This document shows, piece after piece, positions 1 to 8,649 of a DNA stretch of 64,000 nt. How positions within the stretch are numbered: the first letter of the stretch is position 1; the number at the start of each line of letters is the position of its first letter. The position numbers were made by a program, and so were the translations under genes. The notes beneath the pieces are model-generated. The model was not told where the DNA came from. It did not search any database and saw nothing but the letters and a program-made list of their open reading frames with translations. Location: positions 62,001 through 126,000 of the forward strand of contig JBFWVC010000012.1 of NCBI GenBank assembly GCA_050246945.1. Reading direction: 5' to 3'. The stretch is from JAEUMD01 sp050246945 (GTDB lineage Bacteria; Pseudomonadota; Alphaproteobacteria; Rhizobiales; Hyphomicrobiaceae).

Positions 1-1
1 G

Positions 2-823
2 CCACTGCATCAGCCCTACAACATCGCAGCCGTGGAAGGTGCTGCCGAGGTGTTTCCCGATGCTATCCAGGTCGGCTGCTTCGATACCGGCTTTCATCGC
101 GGCCATCCCTGGGTCAGCGACGCCTATGCACTTCCGCGCCGCTATTATGACCAGGGGCTGCGGCGCTACGGGTTCCACGGCTTGTCCTATCGCTCGGTGA
201 GCAGCCAACTCGCCGCGCTGGCTCCCGAGATCGCGCAGGGCAAGGTCGTCATCGCGCATCTGGGTAACGGCGCGTCGATGTGCGCCATCAAGAACGGCAA
301 GAGCGTCGCCTCCACCATGGGCTTCACCGCGCTCGACGGCCTCGCCATGGGCACCCGTTGCGGGTCGATCGATCCCGGGGTGCTGCTCTATCTGCTTCAG
401 GAGGAGGGGCTCACCCCCGCGCAGTTGAGCCACGTGCTCTATCGCGAGAGCGGCCTGCTCGGGCTTTCTGGCATGGCCAGCGACATGCGAACGCTGGAAT
501 CCTCCGATGCTCCGGCCGCCCGCCAGGCGATTGAATACTTCGTGCACCGTATCAGGTCCGAACTAGGTGCGTTGGCGATGACGCTCGGCGGCCTTGACGC
601 GCTCGTGTTCTGCGGCGGCATCGGTGAGAACTCGCATTTCGTCAGGGCTGAGGTCTGCCGCGATCTGGGCTGGCTTGGCATCGCGATTGACGACGCGGCG
701 AACCGCGCAAGCCGCACGCACATCGGTTCAGGCCCCATGCCAGTATTGGTGGTCCGGACAGACGAGGAAGCCGTTATCGCCGCCGCGGCTCTGCAAAAGC
801 TCGCTGCCGTCCACACCGGTTGA
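2..823 (+). CDS. ackA: Acetate kinase, C-terminal two thirds (5' end outside the window)
   Basis: Acetate kinase converts acetate + ATP to acetyl phosphate + ADP in the cytoplasm. The frame is open from the first full codon, so the gene is cut by the window edge; about 273 residues remain of a family of about 400. Visible family signatures are HxPxN near the edge, FDTGFH, YGFHGLSY, the phosphate-binding AHLGNGAS, the STMGFTALDG stretch and the C-terminal nucleotide-binding CGGIGENS. The first GTG in frame (position 32) is internal, not a start. FHGLSY replaces the FHGTSH of the E. coli enzyme; I believe this is a common variant in alphaproteobacteria. The upstream partner (often phosphotransacetylase or phosphoketolase) would lie outside the window. 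Confidence 0.95.
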   Translation, partial: PLHQPYNIAAVEGAAEVFPDAIQVGCFDTGFHRGHPWVSDAYALPRRYYDQGLRRYGFHGLSYRSVSSQLAALAPEIAQGKVVIAHLGNGASMCAIKNGKSVASTMGFTALDGLAMGTRCGSIDPGVLLYLLQEEGLTPAQLSHVLYRESGLLGLSGMASDMRTLESSDAPAARQAIEYFVHRIRSELGALAMTLGGLDALVFCGGIGENSHFVRAEVCRDLGWLGIAIDDAANRASRTHIGSGPMPVLVVRTDEEAVIAAAALQKLAAVHTG

Positions 824-857
824 CTTGGCCTTCACCCAAAGCGGCAGCGTTGTCCCG

Positions 858-1517
858 TCAACCCTTGCCCTCGCGCAGCAGGCCCTCGTAGTCCTCCATC
901 GAGATCAGGCCCCCTTCCGTTTCGGCGCGTCCCTGGTCACCTGCCGGCAGCACCTCCTGGATGGCGTCGATGCGCTTCCACGCCGGCAGCGGTGCCTTGC
1001 CGTGCGCATCGGGTACATATCTGGAGGCGTCGATGCGGCCCATGCGGTGGATGTAGCGCGGGCAGTTGACGAAGATCTGCTCGACCCTGGCCTTCACCGC
1101 GAGCTGCGCGCCTGGAAATCTGCGCAAGAGTTCGGCATCCTCCGAGAGTTCCGCCGTCGCCTGGACTCGCGTGCGGTGCGGCGTTTCGAAATCGATGAAC
1201 AGCATGCCGATGCGCTGGCTGGCCGCGATGTTGCCCATCGACAGGAACATGCCGTTGCCATCGTAGCTTGGAAACACGAGCGTCTTGTCGTCGAGCGCGG
1301 TTACCAGGCCCGGTGTGCCGCCCTTATGGGAGACTGTCGGCCAGCCATCAGCGTTGACAGAGGAGAGAAAGAAGAAATCGCGCGATTGGATGAACGCCTT
1401 GTCCTCATCCGTGAGCGTGTCGTGGACGATAACCTTGGAAACCATATCGGCGAGACCGCGGGTTGCGAACTTGTCCTGCAGCGCGCGCTGGGCGTCGCGA
1501 TAAAGTGCTTCTGACAT
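858..1517 (-). CDS. Pyridoxamine 5'-phosphate oxidase-like (FMN-binding split barrel) protein
   Basis: A 219-residue cytoplasmic protein with the pyridoxamine-phosphate-oxidase-type split-barrel fold. Residues about 45-130 carry FFFLSSVNADGWPTVSHKGG, a flavin-phosphate-binding type segment, followed by GNGMFLSMGN. The C-terminal part has the NCPRYIHR stretch typical of this subfamily, where reduced flavin or F420-like cofactors are handled; the real substrate is unknown. The ATG start is preceded by GGGAGG about 9 bases upstream. It converges on acetate kinase with about 35 bases between the stops. No signal peptide is visible. It is not the biosynthetic PdxH, whose substrate motifs are absent. 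Confidence 0.85.
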   Translation of the reverse strand: MSEALYRDAQRALQDKFATRGLADMVSKVIVHDTLTDEDKAFIQSRDFFFLSSVNADGWPTVSHKGGTPGLVTALDDKTLVFPSYDGNGMFLSMGNIAASQRIGMLFIDFETPHRTRVQATAELSEDAELLRRFPGAQLAVKARVEQIFVNCPRYIHRMGRIDASRYVPDAHGKAPLPAWKRIDAIQEVLPAGDQGRAETEGGLISMEDYEGLLREGKG

Positions 1518-1621
1518 TCTTCTGCGCCTCCCGGTCTGGCCCGCATGTATGCAGGCACGTCGTTGACACGCAAGTTAATGTCTTTCCCGATGCAAGGGAA
1601 CCGATCGCATGATCAGAATAA

Positions 1622-1643
1622 GAGTGCGGCCTGCGCCGCACTC
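1622..1643 (-). terminator. Perfect 9-bp stem hairpin, possible terminator
   Basis: Positions 1622-1630 (GAGTGCGGC) pair perfectly with 1635-1643 across a 4-base CTGC loop. On the minus strand the stem is followed by TTATTCT, a weak T-rich tail. That orientation suits termination of the small minus-strand gene at 1792-1980, but the distance (about 150 bases) and poor tail leave this uncertain. Confidence 0.4.
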
Positions 1644-1706
1644 CTGCTGCCATCGCGCACCTCACGCGGCCGCGCTTGGCGCGCCCTGCAAATGCATGAA
1701 GCGCAA

Positions 1707-1796
1707 GTGTGTGCAGCGGCTTTGCGACAACGACTTGCACAAAACAGGGCCCTTAAGCGTCAGGAGCTAATCTGAAAATTCGCGACACGCTTCAGA
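1707..1796 (+). repeat. Interspersed repeat family C, copy C0
   Basis: About 90 bases that recur at 28988-29066 and 35817-35901. Shared blocks are TTTGCGACAACGAC, a GCGTCAGGAGC block, and TCTGAAAATTCGCGACACGC. In this copy TCTGAA (1771-1776) can pair with TTCAGA (1791-1796). The last bases include the stop codon of the minus-strand gene at 1792-1980. Apart from this repeat and the hairpin at 1622-1643, the gap 1518-1791 holds nothing I recognise. Confidence 0.75.
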
Positions 1797-1980
1797 TGCC
1801 CTTGAATACCGTGCCCGCCCACAACAGCCCGAAGCTGACCAGCAGCACTTCGAACAGATGTCCGCTGATGATGGGCGACAGAACTGGAATTGAGATCGCA
1901 AAGTACTTCAGCGCGACAACCAGTGCGACAAGCAGGGTCGACAAAAGCCAGACCGCAAAAGTGGGCGGGGAAAGTGCCAT
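1792..1980 (-). CDS. Small two-helix membrane protein (62 aa), unknown function
   Basis: The 62-residue product has two hydrophobic segments: about residues 5-28 (AVWLLSTLLVALVVALKYF) and about 38-58 (LFEVLLVSFGLLWAGTVF). It should be a small inner-membrane protein. The ATG at 1980 is chosen over upstream in-frame codons because GGAG lies about 9 bases before it and the longer N-terminus looks non-coding. The stop codon overlaps the end of repeat C0. I do not recognise a family with certainty; similar short proteins are common hypothetical proteins in Hyphomicrobiales. The gap from 1981 to the tRNA at 2280 shows nothing else. Confidence 0.6.
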   Translation of the reverse strand: MALSPPTFAVWLLSTLLVALVVALKYFAISIPVLSPIISGHLFEVLLVSFGLLWAGTVFKGI

Positions 1981-2279
1981 GTGGAATGCTCCGTTTTGCG
2001 AGATACGCGAGCACATGGGAAACAATTGGAGTGTCGAGCGCGATCTGCCAACCGTCTTGCGCAAGGATCAGTTTTTCTCACACAAGGCTAAACCAGTCGC
2101 ATTGGGGACATCGAATCGCGGCCAGGCACGCGCGGATTGGTTATGGAGAGATCATGCCGCTGCAGCATCCAGCACGTCTCCGACATGGATCGGGAACAGG
2201 TGACGGAATGACGCCTTGCCATTCTTGGGCGCTACTTGGGCGAGCCCCGATATCACGATCTGCATCTACTTGAAAAATC

Positions 2280-2356
2280 TGGTCGGAGCGGGGAGATTCG
2301 AACTCCCGACCCCTTGCTCCCGAAGCAAGTGCGCTACCAGGCTGCGCTACGCTCCG
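2280..2356 (-). tRNA. tRNA-Pro (CGG anticodon)
   Basis: On the minus strand the 77-base sequence folds as a cloverleaf: acceptor CGGAGCG pairs with CGCTCCG, followed by discriminator A and encoded CCA (2280-2282). The anticodon stem is CTTGC/GCAAG around loop TTCGGGA, so the anticodon is CGG, reading CCG. The T arm carries GTTCGAATC. The downstream flank on the minus strand is T-rich (GATTTTTC). The region 2357-2790 between the two tRNAs holds no credible gene. Confidence 0.96.
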
Positions 2357-2791
2357 CCCGACCGTCAAGTGACGAGCGACATGGGGGACATGCCGGTTTC
2401 TCTGTCGCCACTCTGGCTGCCGCCGCCGCGTGGGCCGCGTCAGCGGTATTTGTAGAGAATAAAGCTCGCCACGGTGCCGGCTCAAGGCCGACCGAAGCGA
2501 GCGAGGCGTCCTTATAGCCTCGTGCCACGCCGCCCGCAACCCGTCTTGCAGGGGGCAAGTATGGCTTGCCGACTTCCGCGGCCAGCTTGCCGTGGTCCAG
2601 GAACAAGTGGTCGGTCACGTCGGTGGAGCGCCCGCGCAAGCCGCCGAATTTGCCCGGCTGGGCCCCTTGATCGCGACCCACTGATTTTTGTGCGAAGTCG
2701 GCCGTTCATGCCCTCCTTCGGGATTGCCCGCTGGCAGGCGCTTGACTATGGTGCGCTCGCTTCGAACCGGCCCTCACGGGCCAGGCGGCGT

Positions 2792-2866
2792 TGGGGCGTA
2801 GCCAAGTGGTAAGGCAGTGGATTTTGATTCCACCATGCGGAGGTTCGAACCCTCCCGCCCCAGCCA
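2792..2866 (+). tRNA. tRNA-Gln (UUG anticodon)
   Basis: A 75-base cloverleaf: acceptor TGGGGCG pairs with CGCCCCA, followed by discriminator G and encoded CCA (2864-2866). The anticodon stem GTGGA/TCCAC encloses loop TTTTGAT, giving anticodon TTG (UUG, Gln). The T arm has GGTTCGAACC. A possible -35 box TTGACT sits at 2742-2747, and a short GGCCC/GGGCC hairpin at about 2769-2782 precedes the tRNA. Confidence 0.96.
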
Positions 2867-3415
2867 ACAACTAAGTAATTAGTATTAAAAGAAAAATTAT
2901 GATTTCGCCCATCGCAAGACCACCCCTGGCTTCGCGGGGTTGGCGCGTTTGACAGGCGGGCAAGCCGTCGCCCGAGACCGGACGGTGCGGGATACGGAGG
3001 CGATATGGTCAGGTTATCTCTCCAGCGCCGTTTCATGCTGTGGGCGTTGGCTATTCGATGCAGGCAAATCGGTGCGCAAGATCACGGATAACTGAGTAGC
3101 GCTGGCTGCCGCGCGCTCCGATCGTCGTAGCGACAGGCCGAAGGCCACGTTTCGGCGTCATTCGGCTGCGCCAAACAAAAGAGCGGAGATCGCGCCGCCT
3201 CTGATTCTGCGCCGCGTCAGAACCCGAGACGGCGGCGCTGGTGTGACCGCGCTCTCGGCAGCAAGTGCGTCTTGGTGGAGAAGTTTTTTTCGGTGATCCC
3301 AACGGATCTTATGGCCGGTCAGTTGCGGCCATCAAGGCATCTGAACCGCGGGCAGCTGCTTTGACGGCCGCACAAGGGTGGAACCTTTACAACAGTGCAA
3401 TAGTGATCACCCCCG
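2867..3415. other. Intergenic stretch, no gene recognised
   Basis: About 550 bases between tRNA-Gln and the membrane-fusion protein gene. It starts A/T-rich just after the tRNA (AGTATTAAAAGAAAAATT), then becomes G/C-rich. Short frames here on either strand have no family signature, ribosome binding site or convincing codon pattern. Confidence 0.6.
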
Positions 3416-4648
3416 CTAATGGCTCGAAAGTACGAGCGTCTTGATCGGTAGAACCAACGCCTGAAGTCGCAGGATCACCGCGTGAATGAGGGCCACCGTA
3501 TCGACGATGTGCAGGTATATCCATCGTCCAAGGCCCGTCTCCGGTTTGCTCAGCTCGTCGTGATTGTTCGAATAGGCGTTCGCGATGCAACTGCTTCCCG
3601 GCGGGATGTTGTCGATCCCTCCCTTGTAGAGAGGTTGCAGGTAAACGGTGATCGTGCCGGGCTTCGCTATCTGTTGCGTCTCCACGAGCTGTTCGCCCGC
3701 GCGCACCTGGCCTGCCGCGATGAACGGCTGAACCTCCGTCACCACCATGGGAATGATCGTCAGCGGTTGCGAGATGCAAGTGACTTCCGCAGCCATGCCG
3801 ACTTTCAGGATCTGTCCCTCAATCTGCCCGAAGCCTGCCAAGAGTGCACGCCGGCCGGCTCCGGCGGGTATGAGAACGCCGGCAGGCCTCATCATCGGAT
3901 TCACGACGTCGCCGACCCTGAGCACGAATTGTTCCACACGCCCGTCAACGCCAGCGTATATCACCGTCTTGCTGAGATCGACCTGTGCCTGCACGAGCTG
4001 TGCTTCGGCACTCGCCTTTTCCGCCGGCAAGGATGTGCTGATCCGTATCTCTGCCGCACTCTTCGCTGCGGTAGCCGCCTCGACGGCGCCTTTGCGTCCA
4101 TCGACTATGTTTTCGAGGCGGTCGATTTCGCGTTGTGCGACGACACCGGGGCTGCGGCGCTGTAGTTCCTGTTTGGTCTCCAACTCTTCCACAGACTGCT
4201 TGTAGGCGCTTTGCGCCTGGACAATTTGGGCCTCGGCCGCGGCTAGGTCGGCTTTTGCCATCGTCATCGCTGCATCGACTTCAGATACGCGGCGCTTTGC
4301 CGTTTCGACCGCAGCCCGCTGTTTGGAGTCGTCGAGCTTGAAGAGCACCTGGCCCTGCTTGACGTCCTGGTTGAGACCGACATCGACCTCTGCCACGCGA
4401 CCGATGGTTTCGGACATGATCGGCACGGTGCGAAAAAGAGCATTCACGCTCGTCGTTGAAGGATGGTGATAGAAGACGATGGCGATCAGGCCGACCGTGA
4501 GCATTAGACAGCCGGTGATGCCGTATCGCAGCTCATACCAGAACGAATACAAGGTAATCTCTTTGCCAAATCGCTTGCCCTGCCCGTAGCGGCGATACAA
4601 GTAATCTGGCAACAGAGTGAAAAGCGAGCACATCAACAGCTCGATCAT
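3416..4648 (-). CDS. HlyD-family membrane fusion (efflux periplasmic adaptor) protein
   Basis: The 410-residue protein links an inner-membrane transporter to the envelope. A short N-terminal region (about residues 1-40) precedes one transmembrane helix at about 42-60, then a biotinyl-lipoyl-like half (AEVDVGLNQDVKQGQVLFKLDD, about 85-107). A long alanine- and glutamine-rich coiled-coil hairpin follows (about 110-220), then the second lipoyl half (IYAGVDGRVEQFVLRVGDVV) and a beta-barrel domain. The extended tail (DTVALIHAVILRLQALVLPIKTL) is hydrophobic. The architecture resembles the E. coli YiaV/YibH type, which is paired with a small membrane protein. Its start ATG overlaps the stop of the upstream gene (ATGA), so the two genes are translationally coupled. 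No transporter gene is adjacent. Confidence 0.85.
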   Translation of the reverse strand: MIELLMCSLFTLLPDYLYRRYGQGKRFGKEITLYSFWYELRYGITGCLMLTVGLIAIVFYHHPSTTSVNALFRTVPIMSETIGRVAEVDVGLNQDVKQGQVLFKLDDSKQRAAVETAKRRVSEVDAAMTMAKADLAAAEAQIVQAQSAYKQSVEELETKQELQRRSPGVVAQREIDRLENIVDGRKGAVEAATAAKSAAEIRISTSLPAEKASAEAQLVQAQVDLSKTVIYAGVDGRVEQFVLRVGDVVNPMMRPAGVLIPAGAGRRALLAGFGQIEGQILKVGMAAEVTCISQPLTIIPMVVTEVQPFIAAGQVRAGEQLVETQQIAKPGTITVYLQPLYKGGIDNIPPGSSCIANAYSNNHDELSKPETGLGRWIYLHIVDTVALIHAVILRLQALVLPIKTLVLSSH

Positions 4649-5121
4649 GTGGACCTCTTCATATCCGCGCCACCACCCGCGTCGGCCGGCAATTTAGGCG
4701 TACTGCTTTCGTCCGCGGGCGTGGGCAGGCTCGCCTCGACCTGCTTTTCGGGCGGTCTTGCTTCAACCGCCGCCTTGGCGATTTTCTCGAGCGAACCGGC
4801 AATGCTGCTCAGCGATCCGGAGAAGTTCGGCAAGGAGAAATCAGGAATCTTGACGAGCGCGAGAAGGAGCGCCGCGACCCAGAACGCATGAATGTGGGTG
4901 AATAGCGACAACAGTGCCAGAACGGCCACCAGATCGAACTGCACGCGATTGTGGACCATGCGCTCGGGAAGCGAATGAAGCCAGAAGAAGAAAACGCCGA
5001 CGGCCAGAACGCTGCCGATGAGGACGAAGGCCGTGATGCCGAGCAGGATATCCGATTGGCCGGGGGCAGTGATGAAAACCGGAAGATGATGTGTCGCAAT
5101 CGGATGTGGATCGGGCGTCAT
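4645..5121 (-). CDS. Small inner-membrane partner of the HlyD-type protein
   Basis: A product of about 158 residues with two or three hydrophobic segments in the first 90 residues (ILLGITAFVLIGSVLAVGVFFF; DLVAVLALLSLFTHIHAFWVAALLLALV). The soluble tail is rich in Ala, Pro and Glu. It overlaps the downstream membrane fusion gene by 4 bases, the arrangement seen for YiaW/YiaV-type pairs in other bacteria, so I infer a partner role. The start is uncertain: ATG at 5121 has a weak GAGA motif upstream, ATG at 5136 has none, and the frame stays open to 5235 without family support. Confidence 0.65.
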   Translation of the reverse strand: MTPDPHPIATHHLPVFITAPGQSDILLGITAFVLIGSVLAVGVFFFWLHSLPERMVHNRVQFDLVAVLALLSLFTHIHAFWVAALLLALVKIPDFSLPNFSGSLSSIAGSLEKIAKAAVEARPPEKQVEASLPTPADESSTPKLPADAGGGADMKRST

Positions 5122-5245
5122 CGAGGAACATCTCATGAAAATATTGTTTGGCACGGGGCAGATGCGCGCTCTGGCGTTCCGCCGGTGCTGATCGAAATAA
5201 AACCAAATCTTAGTCGCGCCCGTTTCGGGTCTCAATTGAATTGTG

Positions 5246-5662
5246 TCATCGGCCGTCAGCTCTTGTCCGTGCGTCGAGCAGGTCGCGCAACCTCACGCCC
5301 CCTTCAGGGACATCCGCCTTCACCGCCAGGCCATCCGCCAGCAGCAGCTCACGCACGGCCCCATGCGCGCCGATTACGCTGAGTTTCATGTTACGTGTCT
5401 CCAGTTCCTGGCTGAGATCGTGAAGCATGCGCGAGCCTGCGAGGTCGATAGCAGGTGCGTTCGAAAGGTCGCAGATGACGTCGCTGATCCCACGGTCTGC
5501 CTCCGCATCGAGCCGCGCGAGAACGACAGTCTTCACTGCGTCCGAGTTCATATAGAGCAGGGATGCAGCGGGCCGGAACGCTAGAACGCCGGAGATTGGT
5601 TCGTTGTCGGGATGTCTTGCAATATCCGAGTGAATGTTTGTGCCTGGTACATGGCCCAGGCG
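5246..5662 (-). pseudogene. Remnant of a SulP-family anion transporter (STAS C-terminus only)
   Basis: The minus strand encodes the end of a SulP sulfate permease. The linker motif VPGTN...SDIARHPDNEPI, then GVLAFRPAASLLYMNSD, then a STAS domain (DVICDLSNAPAIDLAGSRMLHDL) run to the stop at 5246. The whole membrane part of about 400 residues is missing, and upstream of about 5662 the frame no longer resembles SulP. The first in-frame Met (5551) lies inside the STAS domain, so a free STAS protein of 101 residues could still be made, but the preserved upstream SulP linker argues for a truncated gene. It lies back to back with another broken gene. Confidence 0.75.
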
Positions 5663-5744
5663 CCCCGTACAGTCGTCAATGCGGTAACTGCGTCCCCGCT
5701 CTGCCTTTGCTAAAGGGTATTCTGATTGGGGGGTTGCGGCGCTG

Positions 5745-5997
5745 ATGATGGGATTTCACCGTCATACGCTCCAACGTCAGTCGGAGGAAGAAAGCTCGCG
5801 CTACAGTGACCTGCTCGAAGGAGTACGCATCGCGCGGGCGCTTGGGCGGATTGAAGAAATCGAATTACAGTTCACTGAAATTGCGTTGACGGCGGGTTGT
5901 GGCGGCGCGTCGGGTTTCTCTCGCTCTTTCAGATGTTACACGGGAATGTCTCCGTCGCAGGTGAGGCGCTTGATCGTTCCAGATCAAGCACGTCGAT
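5745..5997 (+). pseudogene. Remnant of an AraC-family regulator (C-terminal HTH only)
   Basis: The plus-strand frame encodes the DNA-binding end of an AraC regulator: GFHRHTLQR (first helix-turn-helix), YSDLLEGVRIARAL, LQFTEIALTAG and GFSRSFRCYTGMSPSQVRR (second HTH). The N-terminal domain is absent. Some usually conserved positions are changed, for example GCGGASGFSRSF in place of a GYxxxSxFSRAF pattern. The frame continues to 6101, but only by reading into repeat A1. Together with the SulP fragment this marks a decayed segment. Confidence 0.7.
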
Positions 5998-6045
5998 GCC
6001 GTAGCGCCTGGATCATCCGAATTAACGAGAGGAGCAACAGTGATG

Positions 6046-6190
6046 CTAGTGTTCTGGATCGAACGTTTGATTCCCGGGCGAAGGTCGTCAAACGATCGTG
6101 AATCCAGAACATAAACAAACAGAATGCTAGGGTTCCGGGCTGACGCGTCGGGACCCGACAGGGAACCAAGCGTCAGAGTCGGAACACTGG
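6046..6190 (+). mobile_element. MITE-like dual-hairpin repeat family A, copy A1
   Basis: About 145 bases with imperfect terminal inverted repeats (CTAGTGTTC at 6046 and GAACACTGG ending at 6190). Inside are two stem-loops in tandem. Hairpin 1 (6051-6110) pairs GTTCTGGATC with GATCCAGAAC-like ends plus an inner CGTTTGA/TCAAACG. Hairpin 2 (6132-6185) pairs GTTCCGGGCTGACGC with GCGTCAGAGTCGGAAC, with an inner GTCGGG/CCCGAC. The same element occurs at 28633-28778 and inverted at 14556-14699. No coding capacity is visible. Confidence 0.85.
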
Positions 6191-6845
6191 GCGCCGCTCG
6201 GCATTCGGTTGCTTGGCAGCAATGCCGGCGTCGGAACATATCCCCGGTGTGCCTACGACTCCCGCGAGATCGCGATGATCTGCTCTTCCGGTGGCTCACT
6301 CCCACGCATCATTTGTCTTTAAGTTGCGCTTCACCAACTCTATCCAACTCTCGACGAGCTTTCGGGGCTTTATGGCAGTAGCTCCAACACGAGGCGCACG
6401 CGCCAATTTTGCCGACGACAATGCAGCCAATGTTGATGCAGATCAGCAATTGTGAAGTCCATGAATTCAACCGATTTGTTATGCTTTAAATGTTGCGATC
6501 TCCATTCGACCCATTCCGCGAATACTGGTTGGGGTTCGATGAGAGCTCTTGAGGGGAGCGGGTCGCAACTAGCGAAGCGGGGAGCGGAGTCTCAGCGATG
6601 AGGCTCCGCAATCTGTAGGGATCGATGCATTCGAAGCCTGCACCGATGTTCGCACCGGTCGAACCGCGAACTCTTCTCCATGCGAGCCATCGTGACGTCG
6701 GCAGACGGTCCCCCGCGCGAGCCGGATCTTCTATTAATCTCAGGTCATCATGCGCCTTGACGAAGATTTTCTTGCTCAGCTGAATACTGGAAGGAGCCGG
6801 TTCATCGATATAGGTCGCAGTCAAGCGGCTGACAGGACAAACGAA
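6191..6845. other. Intergenic stretch, no gene recognised
   Basis: About 650 bases between repeat A1 and the DUF2092 gene. Frames on both strands are short and lack family motifs. The 6400-6500 portion is A/T-richer than its surroundings and could hold a promoter for the following gene, but I cannot place one. Confidence 0.5.
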
Positions 6846-7700
6846 ATGATTTGCATTTCAAAATTGATCGCGCGGGTCGCTGCCGATGCTCAACTCGGTC
6901 TTGAGCGGTACGATGAGGTGATACGAAATAGGCCTATTCGAACGAAATTGGCCCTGACAGCATGCCTTCTTTCTTGGGCTGCTTGTGATCCGGCTTTGGC
7001 TGCCGGAGACACGCCGCGTCCCGCGATAATTGCGGAACAGCCGTCCGATCCTGGAATTGTGGGTGCAGTCGCCACATTGAGGCAGATGCATGACTATTTG
7101 CGCAACGCGACCGACTTGGAATTTCGCACGACATTTAACCGTTACGGCGCTACGGATGCACGCGGCAAGAGCGGCAGCGCAAAATTCGAGATCCGCAAGC
7201 CCAACCAATTTCGCGTCAACGCCAGCGTGAAGGGTCAGGTGACCATTTATGTATCCGACGGCAAGACGCTGTCAATATTTCGCCCAAAGAGCGGCAAGTA
7301 CATGCAAATACCCGCGGCGGAAACGATCATTGGCACGATGTACGACGCAACCGGGATCCTCGCGCAGCAGGCGCGCATCGTCGACTTCTTCTGGACGGTC
7401 GACTACCTTGAGCAATTCCGCGCGGATGTCAGAATTTCGAACGAGGGTTCAGTCGAAGAAGTAGCCGGCCGTCAGTGCGCTCGCTTCGCTGTTGAACGAA
7501 TGGACGACCACTGGGACGTCTGGATTGCAAAGGGCGAGCCGCCGCTGCCCTGCAGGCTCGTCAGCCGCAGACGCGACACGTCTGCGCAAGTTCAGAGCAA
7601 TGACTTCGAGTGGACCATTGATCCCAAATTTGCAACAGATACATTCGTCTTCAAGCCGCCGGCCGGCGCCCGGAAGGTCGACAATTACGAACTTGACTGA
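6846..7700 (+). CDS. DUF2092 periplasmic protein (copy 1)
   Basis: A secreted protein of the DUF2092 family (uncharacterised periplasmic proteins, LolA-like fold predicted). A Sec signal (RTKLALTACLLSWAACDPALA) precedes a mature part with RQMHDYLRNATDLEF, the KFEIRKPNQFRV strand, YVSDGKTLSIFRPKSGKYMQ, GRQCARFAVE, WDVWIAKGEPPLPCRLV and the end NDFEWTIDPKFATDTFVFKPPAGARKV. These segments match the second copy at 23869-24681 in order and style. ATG 6846 has AGGA about 8 bases upstream but gives a long n-region; GTG 6918 would give a tidier signal peptide, and ATG 6750 is also open. Function unknown. Confidence 0.8.
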   Translation: MICISKLIARVAADAQLGLERYDEVIRNRPIRTKLALTACLLSWAACDPALAAGDTPRPAIIAEQPSDPGIVGAVATLRQMHDYLRNATDLEFRTTFNRYGATDARGKSGSAKFEIRKPNQFRVNASVKGQVTIYVSDGKTLSIFRPKSGKYMQIPAAETIIGTMYDATGILAQQARIVDFFWTVDYLEQFRADVRISNEGSVEEVAGRQCARFAVERMDDHWDVWIAKGEPPLPCRLVSRRRDTSAQVQSNDFEWTIDPKFATDTFVFKPPAGARKVDNYELD

Positions 7701-7856
7701 GAATTGCGCCAACTGCCGTTTAGCTGTGCAACGCTTCCGCGATGAGTTCAGCCCAGCACTCCACCTGACGCGTTTTTCCGCTTGAGCCCCCGCTTCGGTC
7801 ACGCAGATTTCGCTACCTTTTTGAGTCTACGCACCTGTCCGGGAGTGAGCCTTCCA

Positions 7857-8216
7857 GTGACGCTGTCATACAAGTTCGAGCAGGAAGAGCGGTTGCTGCA
7901 TGTAACTGCCGACGGGCCGTCTTCTGTCGAAGTGTTCGAGCGCGTCATGCCGCAGTTGCTGCAAGACATATCGGGCACCCGTGACATTCTCTTGCTCGTG
8001 GAGATTCGCAACTTTGCGCCCGACGGATATCAGCGCCACGATCTCGGTTTCTACGTCATCAACCTAATCAAGGGCGATACTGCCAAGTGCGCTTTCGTAT
8101 GCCCTGAAGACTTGCGACCAATTGCAGATGACCTGGCACAACTCACACAACATTCGGGCAGCCCAACCGCTGTCTTCGCGGGCGTTTCCAGTGCCCGCAA
8201 GTGGCTGTTGGCATAG
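7857..8216 (+). CDS. SpoIIAA/STAS-like small cytoplasmic protein
   Basis: About 119 residues beginning at a GTG preceded by GGGAG about 11 bases upstream; a TTG at 7782 would add 25 doubtful residues. The pattern LSYKFEQEERLLHVTADGPSS, then a helix, then ILLLVEIRNFAPDGYQRHDLGFYVI, then AKCAFVCPEDLRPIADDL, and a final TAVFAGVSSARKWL resembles the SpoIIAA-like/STAS fold proteins that end with a segment like FxxxxxAxxWL. No membrane segment or signal peptide is visible. Role unknown. Confidence 0.6.
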   Translation: MTLSYKFEQEERLLHVTADGPSSVEVFERVMPQLLQDISGTRDILLLVEIRNFAPDGYQRHDLGFYVINLIKGDTAKCAFVCPEDLRPIADDLAQLTQHSGSPTAVFAGVSSARKWLLA

Positions 8217-8261
8217 CTGGCAGGTCGAAATATTCCGAGCCGAATAGGCTTGCAATGGAAT

Positions 8262-8620
8262 TCATTTCGGCGGTTGCGACGTGTCGCGACGACAATTCGC
8301 CTTCTCGTATACGTAGTCGCGATCGTTCAGGTCAGCTCCCAAGTTCTCGCGCCGCCACCGCAATAGCAAATCACCGGTGTTGAGATCACGCCACAGGAAG
8401 TCGGCCTTGGGGCAAGACAAAGTCAGCGAAGATCTTCGAGAGGTAAACCTTGGCGCCGGTCTTTGGGGAGAGAGTCGCTAACGAATACCCGCAACGCGTT
8501 CCGCCTTCTTCATGGCCGCGCGCTAGTCAAGGAAAGACCACCTTCCAATTGCGCTTCATGTCGACGACCGTCGATGGAAAGTGTGACATCAAGCGCCGGC
8601 GTCATGACCAGTTTCTTCAT
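8262..8620 (-). pseudogene. Frameshifted remnant gene of unknown family
   Basis: The minus strand has a strong start (GAGGTGA 6 bases before ATG 8620) that opens MKKLVMTPALDVTLSIDG and then stops after about 37 residues. In shifted frames protein-like sequence resumes (KVYLSKIFADFVLPQG, then FLWRDLNTGDLLLRWRREN...DRDYVYEKANCRRD) and ends at a TGA at 8262-8264. I read this as one short gene broken by at least two frameshifts. I do not recognise the family. It lies just downstream of, and in the same direction as, the sulfatase at 8686. Confidence 0.4.
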
Positions 8621-8649
8621 GGCGTATCACCTCGTCCCGCAGAATGGGT

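Noticed and set aside
594..1514. 306-codon plus-strand frame across ackA end and the flavin protein
   Set aside because: Overlaps two well-supported genes and has no recognisable motif.
1545..1775. 76-codon frame in the gap after the flavin protein
   Set aside because: Ends inside repeat C0 and spans the 1622-1643 hairpin; no protein features.
5984..6305. Minus-strand frames across repeat A1
   Set aside because: Translation of the non-coding hairpin element.
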